A stretch of DNA of 64,000 bases from Shewanella livingstonensis (lineage in GTDB: Bacteria > Pseudomonadota > Gammaproteobacteria > Enterobacterales > Shewanellaceae): positions 3,358,001 to 3,422,000 of the forward strand of contig NZ_CP034015.1 of NCBI RefSeq assembly GCF_003855395.1. Direction: 5' to 3'. Under the pieces are notes generated by a model. It was not told the DNA's origin. It saw only the letters and a program-made list of their open reading frames with translations, and did not search any database. Shown here one piece after another: positions 27,392-37,241 of this stretch. Both the position numbers and the translations under genes were made by a program. Each line of letters opens with the position of its first letter. Position 1 is the stretch's first letter.

Positions 27392-28510
27392 TTAAGTAAA
27401 GTCTGCTAATGGGTGCTTATTTGCGGCCCAAGGTGAGGTAACTAATTGGCTTACTTTATTCGCATCTACTGCATCTACATCTGCAAATAACCATTTTGGT
27501 TGGCGATCCTTATCAATCAGCAAGGCGCGCACACCCTCACAAAAGTCTCCTATAGAGCAACAATTAACGCTAACACCTAATTCCCATTTAAAGCATTCTG
27601 CCAGGCTAAGGTTTGTACCTAAGGCTGCTTGAGCAAAAATAAGATGCCAGCTAATTGGGCTACCCGCTAACGCTGTTTTCTGCGCGCGTTTTAGCCAATC
27701 GAGTTCAGTATTTAAGCTTGTTAATTGATGGTGGACATCAACAATGTCTCCTGCCATTAACAAATCAATTTGGCTTTGGAATTGGTGCAAGTGGCTGCTT
27801 GGTAGCGACGCTAAATGCGGCTGAGTCATACGCGTGAGCAAGTCACTCAATAATTGATGATTCTGGCTGTTATCTTGGCTCCAAGTTAACTCAGCCATAG
27901 CATCAAAAAGCGGCTCTTTTTCATCGCTATTTACATAATAATTACCTAAGTCAACATACAAGGCATCTGCGGCATTCATGTTGTAAGCGGTTAAGCCTAA
28001 AAATAACCCGGTTTTACCTGGCATGCGGTTTAAAAAGTAACTGCCGCCCACGTCAGGATATAAACCAATGGTGACTTCTGGCATCGCAATACGACTGCGC
28101 TCAGTAACGACACGATGACTGCCGCCGGCCATTAAGCCTAACCCACCGCCCATAACAATGCCGTCGCCCCACACCAACACAGGTTTACCAAATTGATGTA
28201 GTAAGTAATCTAGTTGGTATTCTTGAGTAAAAAATTCGCAGGCTTGTGCAGTGATCTTATTGGGATTAGCGATAGATGCATGATAAATTGCCCGCACATC
28301 ACCACCCGCACAAAAGGCTTTTTCGCCTGCGCCATTAAGGACGATGCACGCAATACTGTTATCCGTTTTCCAGCGCGTTAACTGGGTTTGCATTGCCGCA
28401 ACCATGTCGAGCGTTAATGCGTTAAGCGCTTTTTCGATATTCAGTGTTACCACGCCAATAGATTGGCCTGATAACGTACCTAATGTTTGAAATATTACCT
28501 CTTGAGTCAT
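27392..28510 (-). CDS. 3-hydroxyisobutyryl-CoA hydrolase (enoyl-CoA hydratase/isomerase family)
   Basis: 372 residues, crotonase fold with the longer C-terminus of 3-hydroxyisobutyryl-CoA hydrolases. AFCAGGDVRAIYH near 70, GIVMGGGLGLMAGGSHRVVTERSRIAMPEVTIGLYPDVGGSYFLNRMPG near 115-165 with the Glu and Asp of the family. The product, 3-hydroxyisobutyrate, is the MmsB substrate. The ATG at 28510 overlaps the preceding stop (TAATG), evidence of translational coupling with the hydratase; a TTG five codons earlier is less likely. Confidence 0.92.
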   Translation of the reverse strand: MTQEVIFQTLGTLSGQSIGVVTLNIEKALNALTLDMVAAMQTQLTRWKTDNSIACIVLNGAGEKAFCAGGDVRAIYHASIANPNKITAQACEFFTQEYQLDYLLHQFGKPVLVWGDGIVMGGGLGLMAGGSHRVVTERSRIAMPEVTIGLYPDVGGSYFLNRMPGKTGLFLGLTAYNMNAADALYVDLGNYYVNSDEKEPLFDAMAELTWSQDNSQNHQLLSDLLTRMTQPHLASLPSSHLHQFQSQIDLLMAGDIVDVHHQLTSLNTELDWLKRAQKTALAGSPISWHLIFAQAALGTNLSLAECFKWELGVSVNCCSIGDFCEGVRALLIDKDRQPKWLFADVDAVDANKVSQLVTSPWAANKHPLADFT

Positions 28511-29292
28511 TAGCAGTTCTTCCAATTTGCGGCGCGTTTTTCTAAAAAGGCGTTCACACCTTCAGCCTGGTCTTCGGTATCAAATAAACTAATAAACAAT
28601 TCGCGCTCCAGCGGCAGTGCTTGAGCTCGTGGCATTGAACGCCCAGCATGAATAAGGGTTTTGCATACACTGACACTACTAGGTGACTGTTTTGCCACTT
28701 TAGCGGCTAATGCAACCGCAGCGTCCAGTACATGACCTTGCTCGACCACTTCTTCAATTAAGCCAATTTTTTCAGCTTTAGCTGCATCAATAAACTCACC
28801 ACATAAAATCATCCGCTTCGCCCAACCCTCACCCACTAATTCGGTTAAGTTTTGGGTACCGCCCGCGCAAGGTAATAAGCCGACAGAAGCTTCAGGTAGT
28901 GCCATTTGAGCTTGAGCTTCTGCGATACGTAGATCACATGCTAATGCTATTTCTAAACCTCCGCCCATGGCATAACCGTTAATGGCGGCAATAGACACAC
29001 CACGAAACGCACTTAAGGTTTCAAAGGCTTCACCAAAATTTTTAGCCATGAGGGCTGCATTGGCTTTATCGCCATCGGCAAATAAATTTAAATCCGCGCC
29101 GGCTGAAAAAAACTTATCACCTTGACCAGTGATAACAAGGGCATAAACATCCTTGTTTTGATTCAATGTCAGTACAATTTGTTTTAACGCTTGTAGACTG
29201 TCTGCCGTCCAAGTATTTGCTGGCGGATTGTTCAGCGTCAAAATGGCCGTGTGACCGATAATATGTTCAAGAATCGCGGTTTGTGCATTCAT
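28510..29292 (-). CDS. Enoyl-CoA hydratase
   Basis: 260 residues. KFFSAGADLNLFADGDKA (oxyanion loop) and GYAMGGGLEIALACDLRIAEAQAQMALPEASVGLLPCAGGTQNL, with Glu residues at the two catalytic positions. In this operon it should hydrate methacrylyl-CoA or related enoyl-CoA. Its stop overlaps the next start by one base. 102 bp after the acyl-CoA dehydrogenase gene. Confidence 0.92.
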   Translation of the reverse strand: MNAQTAILEHIIGHTAILTLNNPPANTWTADSLQALKQIVLTLNQNKDVYALVITGQGDKFFSAGADLNLFADGDKANAALMAKNFGEAFETLSAFRGVSIAAINGYAMGGGLEIALACDLRIAEAQAQMALPEASVGLLPCAGGTQNLTELVGEGWAKRMILCGEFIDAAKAEKIGLIEEVVEQGHVLDAAVALAAKVAKQSPSSVSVCKTLIHAGRSMPRAQALPLERELFISLFDTEDQAEGVNAFLEKRAANWKNC

Positions 29293-29394
29293 AACCTATG
29301 TCCTTATGCTAGAAATCATGTGTGGTTCATTCAGTTTTGGGTCAGTCAGTTGTGGCTCAGTGATGTTCAGTTCAATAAAGAATAACCACCCTCG

Positions 29395-30552
29395 TTATAA
29401 GATAGGATGAGCATCGCTAGCTAACAAACGGCGGGCAATAATTAACCGCATTATCTCGTTAGTGCCCTCTAAAATCTGGTGCACACGCACATCGCGAAAA
29501 TGGCGCTCTAAGGGGTATTCACGAATGTAACCATAACCACCATGAATTTGCAGCGCGCTGTCACACACTTGAAAACCAACATCGGTGGCAAAACGTTTAG
29601 CCATTGCACAATAAGCACTGGCTTCTGGGTCTTGAGTGTCGAGCTTAAAGGCGGCTAAACGTACCATTTGACGCGCAGCGACTAATTCAGTAGCCATGTC
29701 GGCTAATTTAAACTGTAATGCTTGAAACGCCGCTAATGGCTTACCAAACTGTTTACGCTCGTTCATGTATTGAGTCGCGCGGGTTAATGCCGCTTGCGCG
29801 GTGCCAATTGAACAGGTCGCGATATTAATTCGCCCGCCGTCTAAGCCTTTCATGGCCAAAGTAAAACCTTGGCCTTCTTCGCCGAGTAAGTTTACTGCTG
29901 GTACGCGCACGTTTTCAAAGTTGATCATTCGAGTGGGCTGTGCATTCCAGCCCATTTTATCTTCTGCTTTTCCGTAGGTAACTCCAGCGGCATCGGCGGG
30001 CACCGCAATCGCAGAAATCCCTTTAGGGCCAGCTTCACCCGTGCGACACATCACCACTAATAGCTCAGTTTCGCCAGCGCCAGAAATAAATACTTTTGAC
30101 CCGGTGATCAGGTAATCATCGCCATCAGGCACCGCTTTAGTTTGCAATGAAGCAGCGTCACTGCCAGCACCGGGTTCAGTTAAACAATATGATGCCAATA
30201 ACTGCCCCGTAGTTAAGCCTTCTGACCACTGTTGACGCAAGGTTTGTGATCCCCAAGTCGTCACCATCCAGGTAGCCATATTATGAATGGTTAACATTGC
30301 TGTAGTCGCAGTACAACCATGGGCTAATTCTTCAAAAATAATCGACGAATCTAAGCGAGATAATCCCATGCCGCCTTCTGATTCTGGCGAATAAAGTGAA
30401 CAAAAACCTAGCTCACCTGCTTTTTGGATAACGTCTTTAGGGAAATGATGTTCTTCGTCCCATTTGGCGGCAAATGGCGCAAGTTCATCAGTGGCGAATT
30501 GGCGGGCTAAGTCAGCAAACTGACGCTGATCTTCGTTTAAATTAAAATCCAT
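29395..30552 (-). CDS. Acyl-CoA dehydrogenase (isobutyryl-CoA type)
   Basis: 385 residues. The family signatures are CLTEPGAGSDAASLQTKAV (FAD/substrate site, near 130), QALQFKLADMATELVAARQMV, and the C-terminal QIHGGYGYIREYPLERHFRDVRVHQILEGTNEIMRLIIARRLL. The catalytic base is the Glu in ILEGTNEI. Likely substrate isobutyryl-CoA or 2-methylbutyryl-CoA given the neighbours; electrons pass to ETF. AAAGGA upstream of the ATG at 30552. Confidence 0.92.
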   Translation of the reverse strand: MDFNLNEDQRQFADLARQFATDELAPFAAKWDEEHHFPKDVIQKAGELGFCSLYSPESEGGMGLSRLDSSIIFEELAHGCTATTAMLTIHNMATWMVTTWGSQTLRQQWSEGLTTGQLLASYCLTEPGAGSDAASLQTKAVPDGDDYLITGSKVFISGAGETELLVVMCRTGEAGPKGISAIAVPADAAGVTYGKAEDKMGWNAQPTRMINFENVRVPAVNLLGEEGQGFTLAMKGLDGGRINIATCSIGTAQAALTRATQYMNERKQFGKPLAAFQALQFKLADMATELVAARQMVRLAAFKLDTQDPEASAYCAMAKRFATDVGFQVCDSALQIHGGYGYIREYPLERHFRDVRVHQILEGTNEIMRLIIARRLLASDAHPIL

Positions 30553-30749
30553 GCTGGAGTCCTTTTATTGTTTTCGATGACTCTTGGGTCATTTGATGTG
30601 TGGCTCACGAGCAACTTAAGCTGCCTAGTCATTAGCGGGTGGTGTGCAGTACTGCGACATTATCAGCTAATGGTGTGAGTCAAATAGTCTTGTTGGATTA
30701 GCAGATAACTATTGCCGCGGTAGGTTTTAGCATACCGCGGCTAATACAC

Positions 30750-32243
30750 TTATTTGAGGTCAATGCTCATGTTAGGACCGCTAACCGCTTCTGAATCAAA
30801 CCAACGAGTTGTAATGGTTTTAGTTTCAGTGCAAAAACGCACGGCTTGCTTACCATAGGCGTGTTGATCGCCATAGAAACTGCCTTTCCACCCCGTAAAT
30901 GAGAAGAAAGGTAATGGCACAGGAATAGGCACGTTAATTCCCACTTGGCCGACTTCGATTTCGTGTTGGTATTTGCGCGCTGCCCCGCCCGATGCAGTAA
31001 AGATGGAGGTACCGTTACCGTAAGGGCTGTTATTAACCAGCTCGATAGCATCGTCTAGGTTATCCGCTTCCATACAACACAGAACTGGGCCAAAAATTTC
31101 TTCTTTATAAATGCTCATGTCGGTAGTGACATTAGTGAACATGGTTGGACCAACCCAGTTACCCGATTCATAACCTGCAACGGTAAAGTCGCTACCATCA
31201 AGTAAACAATCAGCACCTTCGGCTTTACCCTGGGCAATCAGTTTCAATACGCGCTCTTTAGCCGCAGGGCTAATAACAGGGCCGTAAGCTGCGTCTTTAT
31301 CATCCCATAAACCAGGACGAACTTTAGCTAACGCTTCTTTTAACTCTGGGATCCACTCTTTAGCTTTACCCACAAAAATGGCCACTGAGATTGCCATACA
31401 ACGTTGGCCTGCGGCACCTACAGAAGCACCCACCATGTTATTAATCACTTGCTTCTTGTTAGCATCTGGCATGATCACGCAATGGTTTTTAGCGCCCGCA
31501 AAAGCTTGTACACGTTTAAGGTTATCGGTACCCGTTTTATAAATGTATTGACCAACATTCACTGAACCCACAAACGAAATGGCTTTAATGGCTGGATCTC
31601 TAAGCAAAATATCAACCGCAGTTTTGTCGCCATGGATAAGTTGTAACACGCCTTTGGGCGCACCGGCTTCAACAAATAATTCAACCAAACGTTGTGGCGT
31701 CATTGGGTCTTGCTCAGACGGTTTTAAAATAAAGGTATTACCGCAAGCAATCGATAATGGGAACATCCATAACGGGATCATCGCCGGAAAATTAAACGGA
31801 GTAATACCCGCACACACACCTAATGGCTGTGTGTAGCTATAGGTATCAATATTACGGGCGACATTTTCAACGGTTTCACCCATCATTAGCGACGCAACAC
31901 CACAAGCATGTTCAGCCACTTCAATGCCGCGCCATACATCGCCTTTAGCATCTTCAAAGGTTTTGCCGGTTTCTTGTGCCAAAATGGTGGCTAATTCGTC
32001 ATGATGTTCTTTAAGGAGATGTTGGTAACGCAACATAACGCGAGCACGCTCAGACACCGGTACTTCTTTCCAGGTTTTAAACGCTTCTTTGGCACTGTGT
32101 ATAGCCAACTCTACTTCGGCAGTCGTGGCACAGTTAATTTTGGCAATAACACCATTGTTAACTGGGTTAGTTACGTCAATATTGCGATCGCCGCTGCCGT
32201 ATGTAAATTCGCCATCAATGTAATGCTTAACTTGTGTGATCAT
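30750..32243 (-). CDS. mmsA: MmsA, methylmalonate-semialdehyde dehydrogenase (CoA-acylating)
   Basis: 497 residues, aldehyde dehydrogenase fold. [32 protein letters not shown] near 140-170, [12 protein letters not shown], catalytic Cys in [15 protein letters not shown] near 285, and [24 protein letters not shown], which is specific to MmsA. Converts methylmalonate semialdehyde with NAD and CoA to propionyl-CoA and CO2. The ATG at 32243 has GAGGAAAA in front; the longer GTG version at 32288 is rejected. Confidence 0.96.
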   Translation of the reverse strand: MITQVKHYIDGEFTYGSGDRNIDVTNPVNNGVIAKINCATTAEVELAIHSAKEAFKTWKEVPVSERARVMLRYQHLLKEHHDELATILAQETGKTFEDAKGDVWRGIEVAEHACGVASLMMGETVENVARNIDTYSYTQPLGVCAGITPFNFPAMIPLWMFPLSIACGNTFILKPSEQDPMTPQRLVELFVEAGAPKGVLQLIHGDKTAVDILLRDPAIKAISFVGSVNVGQYIYKTGTDNLKRVQAFAGAKNHCVIMPDANKKQVINNMVGASVGAAGQRCMAISVAIFVGKAKEWIPELKEALAKVRPGLWDDKDAAYGPVISPAAKERVLKLIAQGKAEGADCLLDGSDFTVAGYESGNWVGPTMFTNVTTDMSIYKEEIFGPVLCCMEADNLDDAIELVNNSPYGNGTSIFTASGGAARKYQHEIEVGQVGINVPIPVPLPFFSFTGWKGSFYGDQHAYGKQAVRFCTETKTITTRWFDSEAVSGPNMSIDLK

Positions 32244-32403
32244 GTTGTTTTCCTCGATCCTTGAACATCTGTGAGTGAATAACATCACTCGTATTGAGTT
32301 ACAGCACAGGTAATGCGATTTATTATGTTTGTCAGTCTCACTATAAGTGGCTGCGTGTACATTTACCTGTGCGGTGGTCTTGTTGAACTTAGCGTATGTG
32401 GGT

Positions 32404-33597
32404 TTATTCTACTTCTATTGCCATTGCGGTAGCTTCACCACCGCCAATGCATAACGATGCCACACCACGTTTAAGACCACGGGCTTTTAAGGCATAAATC
32501 AGTGTGACCAATAAACGTGCACCAGAACAACCAATAGGATGACCCAATGCACAAGCGCCGCCATTAACGTTGACCTTATTGTTATCTAAACCAAGTTCAG
32601 ACACCGCTAGCATAGTCACCATGGCAAATGCTTCATTGATTTCGTACAAATCAACCTCATCTTTGCTCCACTGTACTTTATCGAACAGTTTCTGCATCGC
32701 GCCAACGGGTGCGGTGGTAAACAATGAGGGTTCTTGTGAATGAGTCGTGTGACCCTTTATGGTCGCCATAACGGTTAAGCCTAATTGAGTGGCTTTGTCA
32801 CGGGTCATTAGCATCAGTGCAGCGGCGCCGTCCGATATTGAACTTGAGTTAGCGGCGGTAATGGTGCCGTCTTTCGTAAATGCTGGGCGCAGTGTGGGAA
32901 TTTTTTCAGGGCGCGCATTTCCAGGCTGTTCGTCTGTATCGACACTAACATCACCACCGCGAGTGCTAACGGTGACCGATACTACTTCATCTTTAAACGC
33001 ACCAGACTGAATAGCGGTATTGGCTTTTTCAAGTGATGCTAACGCAAAAGCATCCATTTGCTCACGCGTAAGACCAAAGTCGTCGGCAGTTTTTTGTGCA
33101 AACGTGCCCATAGCGCCGCCAGTGTAAGCATCTTCAAGACCATCTAAAAACATATGGTCCATGACTTTGCCGTGGCCCATACGCATGCCACTTCGAGCTT
33201 TGTCGAGTAAGTAAGGCGCTCGGCTCATATTTTCCATGCCACCAGCCACAACCACTTGGCTGCTACCGGCTTTAATTAAGTCATGAGCTAGCATGACTGT
33301 TTTCATACCTGAACCACAGACCTTGTTTACGGTTGTAGCACCAACACTCAGTGGTAAACCGGCACCAATGGTGGCTTGACGAGCAGGTGCCTGGCCGAGA
33401 CCAGCAGGTAATACGCAACCCATTAGCACTTCGTCAACGCTGTCAGCACTGATCCCCGTTTGAGCTAAAAGGCCTTTAATTGCCGTGGCAGCCAGCACTG
33501 GAGATGCGACCTCAGACAATGCTCCTTGAAACCCACCCATTGGGGTGCGCTTCGCAGCAACAATAACGATATCTTGACCTGTTTGCTCTGTACTCAT
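32404..33597 (-). CDS. Acetyl-CoA acetyltransferase / thiolase (AtoB-like)
   Basis: 397 residues. Thiolase motifs are complete: [19 protein letters not shown] (acyl-bearing Cys near 96), [28 protein letters not shown] (His near 354), and [18 protein letters not shown] (second Cys). First gene of the branched-chain operon, where it would thiolyse 2-methylacetoacetyl-CoA or acetoacetyl-CoA. The ATG at 33597 has GGAG upstream; the longer frame upstream is rejected. The mmsA start lies 160 bp downstream, so an internal promoter is possible. Confidence 0.93.
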   Translation of the reverse strand: MSTEQTGQDIVIVAAKRTPMGGFQGALSEVASPVLAATAIKGLLAQTGISADSVDEVLMGCVLPAGLGQAPARQATIGAGLPLSVGATTVNKVCGSGMKTVMLAHDLIKAGSSQVVVAGGMENMSRAPYLLDKARSGMRMGHGKVMDHMFLDGLEDAYTGGAMGTFAQKTADDFGLTREQMDAFALASLEKANTAIQSGAFKDEVVSVTVSTRGGDVSVDTDEQPGNARPEKIPTLRPAFTKDGTITAANSSSISDGAAALMLMTRDKATQLGLTVMATIKGHTTHSQEPSLFTTAPVGAMQKLFDKVQWSKDEVDLYEINEAFAMVTMLAVSELGLDNNKVNVNGGACALGHPIGCSGARLLVTLIYALKARGLKRGVASLCIGGGEATAMAIEVE

Positions 33598-33657
33598 AAC
33601 CACTCCAATTGACTTACGCATATAAATTATCAAACCTAATATCATACCACTTTGACG

Positions 33658-33673
33658 TTGACGCTAACGTAAA
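33658..33673 (-). promoter_or_regulatory. Palindromic operator candidate for the branched-chain operon (LiuR-like)
   Basis: TTGACGCTAACGTAAA, an imperfect 16-bp palindrome (TTnACG...CGTnAA arms), is 60 bp upstream of the first gene. A TATGAT-like -10 lies between it and the gene. In Shewanella the MerR-type regulator LiuR controls branched-chain degradation genes and its sites are, as I recall, palindromes of this type. The assignment to LiuR is inference. Confidence 0.4.
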
Positions 33674-33979
33674 GCAAGTAAAAAGTGGTCTAAATGCTGA
33701 TGTTAATCTCGTTGCATTGTCATTGAAGATTTACACTGGATAAAAATAGAGTGAATTTAATATCTAATAAACTGTTTATATAGGCTTTATTATCGATTAA
33801 TTTTACTGCGGATAATTGAGTTACACTTTAGTCTATAAGATGAAACTAACGGCTAGAATTGAGCTAAATACACTGATATAAACCTTAAATGTTACCCCAA
33901 AATCACTGCTGAACTCATACCTGCAAATGCAGTAGAGTCGCTATTATCCAAATGACTGATGGACGGCTTAAGTACTCAA

Positions 33980-34015
33980 TAAAAAAAGGCTACTTAGCGT
34001 TATCACTAAGTAGCC
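33980..34015 (-). terminator. Rho-independent terminator of metA
   Basis: Perfect 10-bp arms GGCTACTTAG (33988-33997) and CTAAGTAGCC (34006-34015), 8-base loop, followed on the minus strand by TTTTTTTATTG. About 105 bp after the metA stop. Confidence 0.88.
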
Positions 34016-34119
34016 CAATGCCAGTAATCCTTTTTAGTCTTACATTTTCATCTTACTTTTTAATCCTAGCCAACTCACTTTCGGTCTAGCTTCAGTCGAT
34101 TAATGACTCATTAAATAAG

Positions 34120-35064
34120 TTACTTTTTATTTTCCCATGGCGTTTTGGCATTCATGTCCGACAAGTCATAAGGGGTTAGCTGATAAACATAATAGTTGAG
34201 CCAGTTACTGACTAATAAGCTACCATGGCTGTGCCAGCGTACAACAGGGTCTTGATTAGGATCGTCTTGTCGATAATAATTTTGTGGAATATCAGGCCTA
34301 AGCCCTAACCCCATATCGCGCACATATTCTTCGTTCAAGGTGTCTTTTTGATATTCAGGGTGGCCCATTACAAACACATTATGGTTATCGCGACTGAGCA
34401 CAATATACGCCCCAGCTTCATCAGATTCAGCTAACACTTCTAAATCAGGATGTTGGCGAATTTGTTCAATGTCCATTTCTGCAAATCGTGAATGAGGCGC
34501 AAAAAATTCATCATCAAAACCACGTAATAATGGGTGTGGATCGCTGGTACGACGATGATTAAACACACCTGAACGCTTGTTGGCTAATAATTTGCGCTGT
34601 AAATCATAAAGATGGTAAAAACCCGCATGAGCAGCCCAGCACAAAAATAATACCGATGTCACATGTTGTTGTGACCAATCAATAATTTCGCGAATATGAT
34701 CCCAATAGACCACATCTTTAAAGTCAACTTGCCCTAGCGGAGCCCCTGTAATGATCAGGCCATCGTAATTGTTATGTCTGATGTCTTCAAAATCACGATA
34801 AAAGGTGTTCATGTGATCAACTGAAGTGTGCTTTGATTCTTTATCATGTATGCGTAATAAATCGACTCCAACCTGTAATGGGGTATTGCCGAGTAAACGT
34901 AATAACTGGGTTTCTGTTTCAATTTTATTAGGCATTAAATTCAAGATTAATACCCGCATTGGACGAATGTCCTGATTAGCCGCACGGGTTTCAGACATCA
35001 CAAAGATATTTTCTGACTCTAAAATGCCTGCTGCTGGCAGGTTATCTGGAATTCGAACCGGCAT
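34120..35064 (-). CDS. metA: MetA, homoserine O-succinyltransferase
   Basis: 314 residues. Acylates homoserine, the first committed step of methionine synthesis. [23 protein letters not shown] is the canonical MetA start. The catalytic Cys is in [16 protein letters not shown] near residue 142, and the catalytic His and Glu are in [16 protein letters not shown] near 235-245. AAGG upstream of the ATG at 35064. A tandem MetJ-type box array is found 330 bp upstream, overlapping a plausible promoter, so repression by methionine/SAM through MetJ is likely. Confidence 0.97.
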   Translation of the reverse strand: MPVRIPDNLPAAGILESENIFVMSETRAANQDIRPMRVLILNLMPNKIETETQLLRLLGNTPLQVGVDLLRIHDKESKHTSVDHMNTFYRDFEDIRHNNYDGLIITGAPLGQVDFKDVVYWDHIREIIDWSQQHVTSVLFLCWAAHAGFYHLYDLQRKLLANKRSGVFNHRRTSDPHPLLRGFDDEFFAPHSRFAEMDIEQIRQHPDLEVLAESDEAGAYIVLSRDNHNVFVMGHPEYQKDTLNEEYVRDMGLGLRPDIPQNYYRQDDPNQDPVVRWHSHGSLLVSNWLNYYVYQLTPYDLSDMNAKTPWENKK

Positions 35065-35379
35065 ACTAATTACCTTTTGTGTGAATTAAACAAATTATCA
35101 TCCATTTTAATCATATCGATGAGCTTGTGGTAACGGCCATATCGTCGCGTAACGGCCCCCAATAAACGGTAATGAGATGATTAGCCTATTAAACAGTAGA
35201 TTCATCAACGCGTAAGATCACAAAACTGCCATAAATTTTTGTCCAAAATAACCACTGATGATTATCACTACAGCCATCACATTATGAGTAAAAATAATGT
35301 TTTACCTGTCTCTAAGGCTGGTATTACGCTTAAACACCCCATCATTGATGTGTAATTGGCCTACAACGATTGATAGCTT

Positions 35380-35416
35380 TTATCATACACAAGGATGTCT
35401 AGAAGTCTACACGTCT
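35380..35416. promoter_or_regulatory. Tandem MetJ-type met boxes overlapping a metA promoter candidate
   Basis: Three head-to-tail 8-mers at 35393-35416: GGATGTCT, AGAAGTCT, ACACGTCT, matching the MetJ box AGACGTCT at 6, 7 and 7 of 8 positions. On the minus strand they overlap TAGACT, then a 16-bp spacer, then TATGAT, a reasonable promoter aimed at metA. The metA leader would then be about 300 nt. The divergent SDR gene starts 67 bp on the other side. Confidence 0.6.
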
Positions 35417-35482
35417 TTGATTGAAAGTTTTTCAGGCTTGTTATCAATAACTGATATTCCTATTATAAGGCACCACATTACG

Positions 35483-36247
35483 ATGATGCCTACTATGTTG
35501 ACAACCACCTCTACCGCGACAGCAATGATTATTGGTGCTACCTCGCAATTAAGCCAAGCGCTTGCGCGGCAGCTATCTGAGCAGAATGTATCCTTAGTAC
35601 TTTTTGTACCAGACCCCAATCTACTCACGGAGTTTTGTCGAACCTTACCTGGTGAAGTGAGTGTTTACCCGTTAAACATTGTCGAGCCTGAAACCTTAAT
35701 TACGCAACTCACCATCGCATGGGAGCAACACAATGGCGCTCACCTAGTGATAGTTAATACTGGTGTAAATCACTACGACGCTGCGCTGCCTTGGCCGATT
35801 GAGCAAGATATTATTGATGTTAATGTCAGAGGGTTTGCCGCCATCAGTAACTGTATTTTCAAGTTAATGTGTCAACAAGGTTATGGCCAACTGGCAGCGA
35901 TTAACTCCATAGCGGGTCAGCGCGGTGGTCCAAATGTGGCTTATCATGCCTCTAAAGCCTTCGCGGTTAATTATCTGCAAGGTTTGTGTATGCATGCACA
36001 ACGATTAAAATTACCCATTACCATTAGCGATATTCAATTAGGCTTATTTGATAAGGCTGTGTTGCTCAATACCCGCTTTTTATTATCGCCAATAGACAAA
36101 GTAGCGACACAAATATTAACCGCCCTAAAAAAAGGTAAACGCCGAGTGTATGTCACTAAACGCTGGCGCATAGTTGCGTGGATTAATCGTTTATTACCTG
36201 AATATATTTACAATACCCGCCATTGGAAACCGCGCAAGAAGTCATAA
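35483..36247 (+). CDS. SDR family oxidoreductase
   Basis: 254 residues. The coenzyme motif is MIIGATSQLSQALARQL, a degenerate form of TGxxxGxG. INSIAGQRGGPNVAYHASKAF holds the catalytic Ser and the YxxxK pair. A basic C-terminus (RRVYVTKRWRIVAWINRLLP) could touch the membrane. The frame is open from 35297, but that would place coding sequence over the met boxes and gives an atypical 62-residue leader, so I prefer the ATG at 35483 (a second ATG follows directly). Substrate unknown. Confidence 0.75.
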   Translation: MMPTMLTTTSTATAMIIGATSQLSQALARQLSEQNVSLVLFVPDPNLLTEFCRTLPGEVSVYPLNIVEPETLITQLTIAWEQHNGAHLVIVNTGVNHYDAALPWPIEQDIIDVNVRGFAAISNCIFKLMCQQGYGQLAAINSIAGQRGGPNVAYHASKAFAVNYLQGLCMHAQRLKLPITISDIQLGLFDKAVLLNTRFLLSPIDKVATQILTALKKGKRRVYVTKRWRIVAWINRLLPEYIYNTRHWKPRKKS

Positions 36248-36271
36248 TAAATAATATCCGCATAAACATAA

Positions 36272-36293
36272 ACAGGAACTCTAAGGTTCCTGT
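36272..36293 (-). terminator. Hairpin terminator between the convergent SDR and ompW genes
   Basis: Perfect 8-bp arms ACAGGAAC and GTTCCTGT around 6 bases, followed on the minus strand by TTTATGTTTATG. It lies 70 bp after the ompW stop and 25 bp after the SDR stop, so it may serve both. Confidence 0.6.
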
Positions 36294-36362
36294 AAAATGA
36301 TATGAACAAGTTATATGAGTAAATTATATGAATGAGTTATCGTTTAGAAATTTTATCATTAT

Positions 36363-37010
36363 TTAGAAAGTATAGCCGACGCTAACCATGTAAACCCAAG
36401 GATCAATATCGGTATCTACTACTACATGATCGGCGCCCATATCAAAGCTTACATCAGTAGCAATTTGTGCATACCACACTGATGCGTTAACCAGCCATTG
36501 CTTGTCTATTTGATAATCAAGTCCGACTTGAGCGGCAAGACCCCAAGAGTTAGACAAGCTTAAATTCTCTAAGCCAAGATCTTTCGCTTCTTGGGTAAAT
36601 TCATTGTCATAAAAATTAGTAAAGTTAACCCCTAAACCAATATATGGACGCAAAGCAGATTGCGGCTCACCAAAGTAGTATTGTGCAACCAGTGTCGGAG
36701 GCAGTTGCTTTGAATCGGCTATTTTGCCCAATGCCCCTAATGATACGTCATGGCTAAAAGGCGATGCGGCGAGTAATTCAATACCGATATTATCCGTTAG
36801 CATATAACCAAAGTTCAGTCCTAACTGCACATCATTATCAACACTAAATTCAGCAACATTTGCCACTACTGAGCTTGACTCATTAGGAGCAACCATCGCC
36901 ACACCTGCACGAATGATAATATCACCAGCTTGATGAGCTACAGCACCAAAAGATAGACCAGCAGTTAATAAAGAAACAGCAACTAGACTTAGGGTAATTT
37001 TCTTATTCAT
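36363..37010 (-). CDS. ompW: OmpW family outer membrane protein
   Basis: 215 residues. Signal peptide at 1-26 (MNKKITLSLVAVSLLTAGLSFGAVA), then the OmpW pattern: AGDIIIRAGVAMVAPNESS, NIGIELLAASPFSHD, LPPTLVAQYYFG, LRPYIGLGVNFTNFYDN, and the terminal VYMVSVGYTF ending in Phe for BAM recognition. Small eight-stranded barrel for hydrophobic compounds. The ATG at 37010 has AAGGAG; the longer frame upstream is rejected. A perfect FNR/EtrA box lies 91 bp upstream, in line with oxygen control of ompW in enterics. Confidence 0.95.
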   Translation of the reverse strand: MNKKITLSLVAVSLLTAGLSFGAVAHQAGDIIIRAGVAMVAPNESSSVVANVAEFSVDNDVQLGLNFGYMLTDNIGIELLAASPFSHDVSLGALGKIADSKQLPPTLVAQYYFGEPQSALRPYIGLGVNFTNFYDNEFTQEAKDLGLENLSLSNSWGLAAQVGLDYQIDKQWLVNASVWYAQIATDVSFDMGADHVVVDTDIDPWVYMVSVGYTF

Positions 37011-37100
37011 TTTTAACACTCCTTGGCAATGACAACTAGATGCAGCGCTGTGCATCCTCAACATTTGTCGCCAACCTACCGAACTAATCCACTAATAACA

Positions 37101-37114
37101 TTGATATAGATCAA
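37101..37114 (-). promoter_or_regulatory. FNR/EtrA box upstream of ompW
   Basis: TTGATATAGATCAA matches the FNR (EtrA in Shewanella) consensus TTGATnnnnATCAA exactly. It is 91 bp from the ompW ATG, where it could activate or repress. Confidence 0.75.
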
Positions 37115-37160
37115 CAAAAATCAAATACCTCTTTAGTGGTATAAGCTTAATTAAGCAGGC

Positions 37161-37174
37161 TTGATTTAGATCAC
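37161..37174 (-). promoter_or_regulatory. Second FNR/CRP-like site upstream of ompW
   Basis: TTGATTTAGATCAC keeps one FNR half and one CRP-like half (TCACA follows). It is 60 bp further from ompW than the perfect box. It may be a CRP or weak EtrA site. Confidence 0.45.
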
Positions 37175-37241
37175 ATATTAAACCCAGCAGTTCAGTCTTT
37201 AAACCTCATGTTGTGGATATATGTGATCTAACAAAGGGGCA

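Larger units (their letters stand above)
33598..34119. other. Gene-free stretch: operon promoter side and metA 3-prime end
   Basis: Between the thiolase gene start and the metA stop, both on the minus strand. It holds a palindromic operator candidate near the thiolase start and the metA terminator (both listed separately). The rest, about 300 bp of AT-rich sequence, shows no frame, RNA or repeat that I can support. Confidence 0.6.

Noticed and set aside
35065..35370. SAM riboswitch in the predicted metA leader
   Set aside because: I looked for a recognisable four-way core and terminator and found none; the MetJ boxes explain regulation better.
35297..35482. 62-residue N-terminal extension of the SDR
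   Set aside because: It would overlap the met boxes and promoter and is unlike any SDR N-terminus; the ATG at 35483 begins just before the coenzyme motif.
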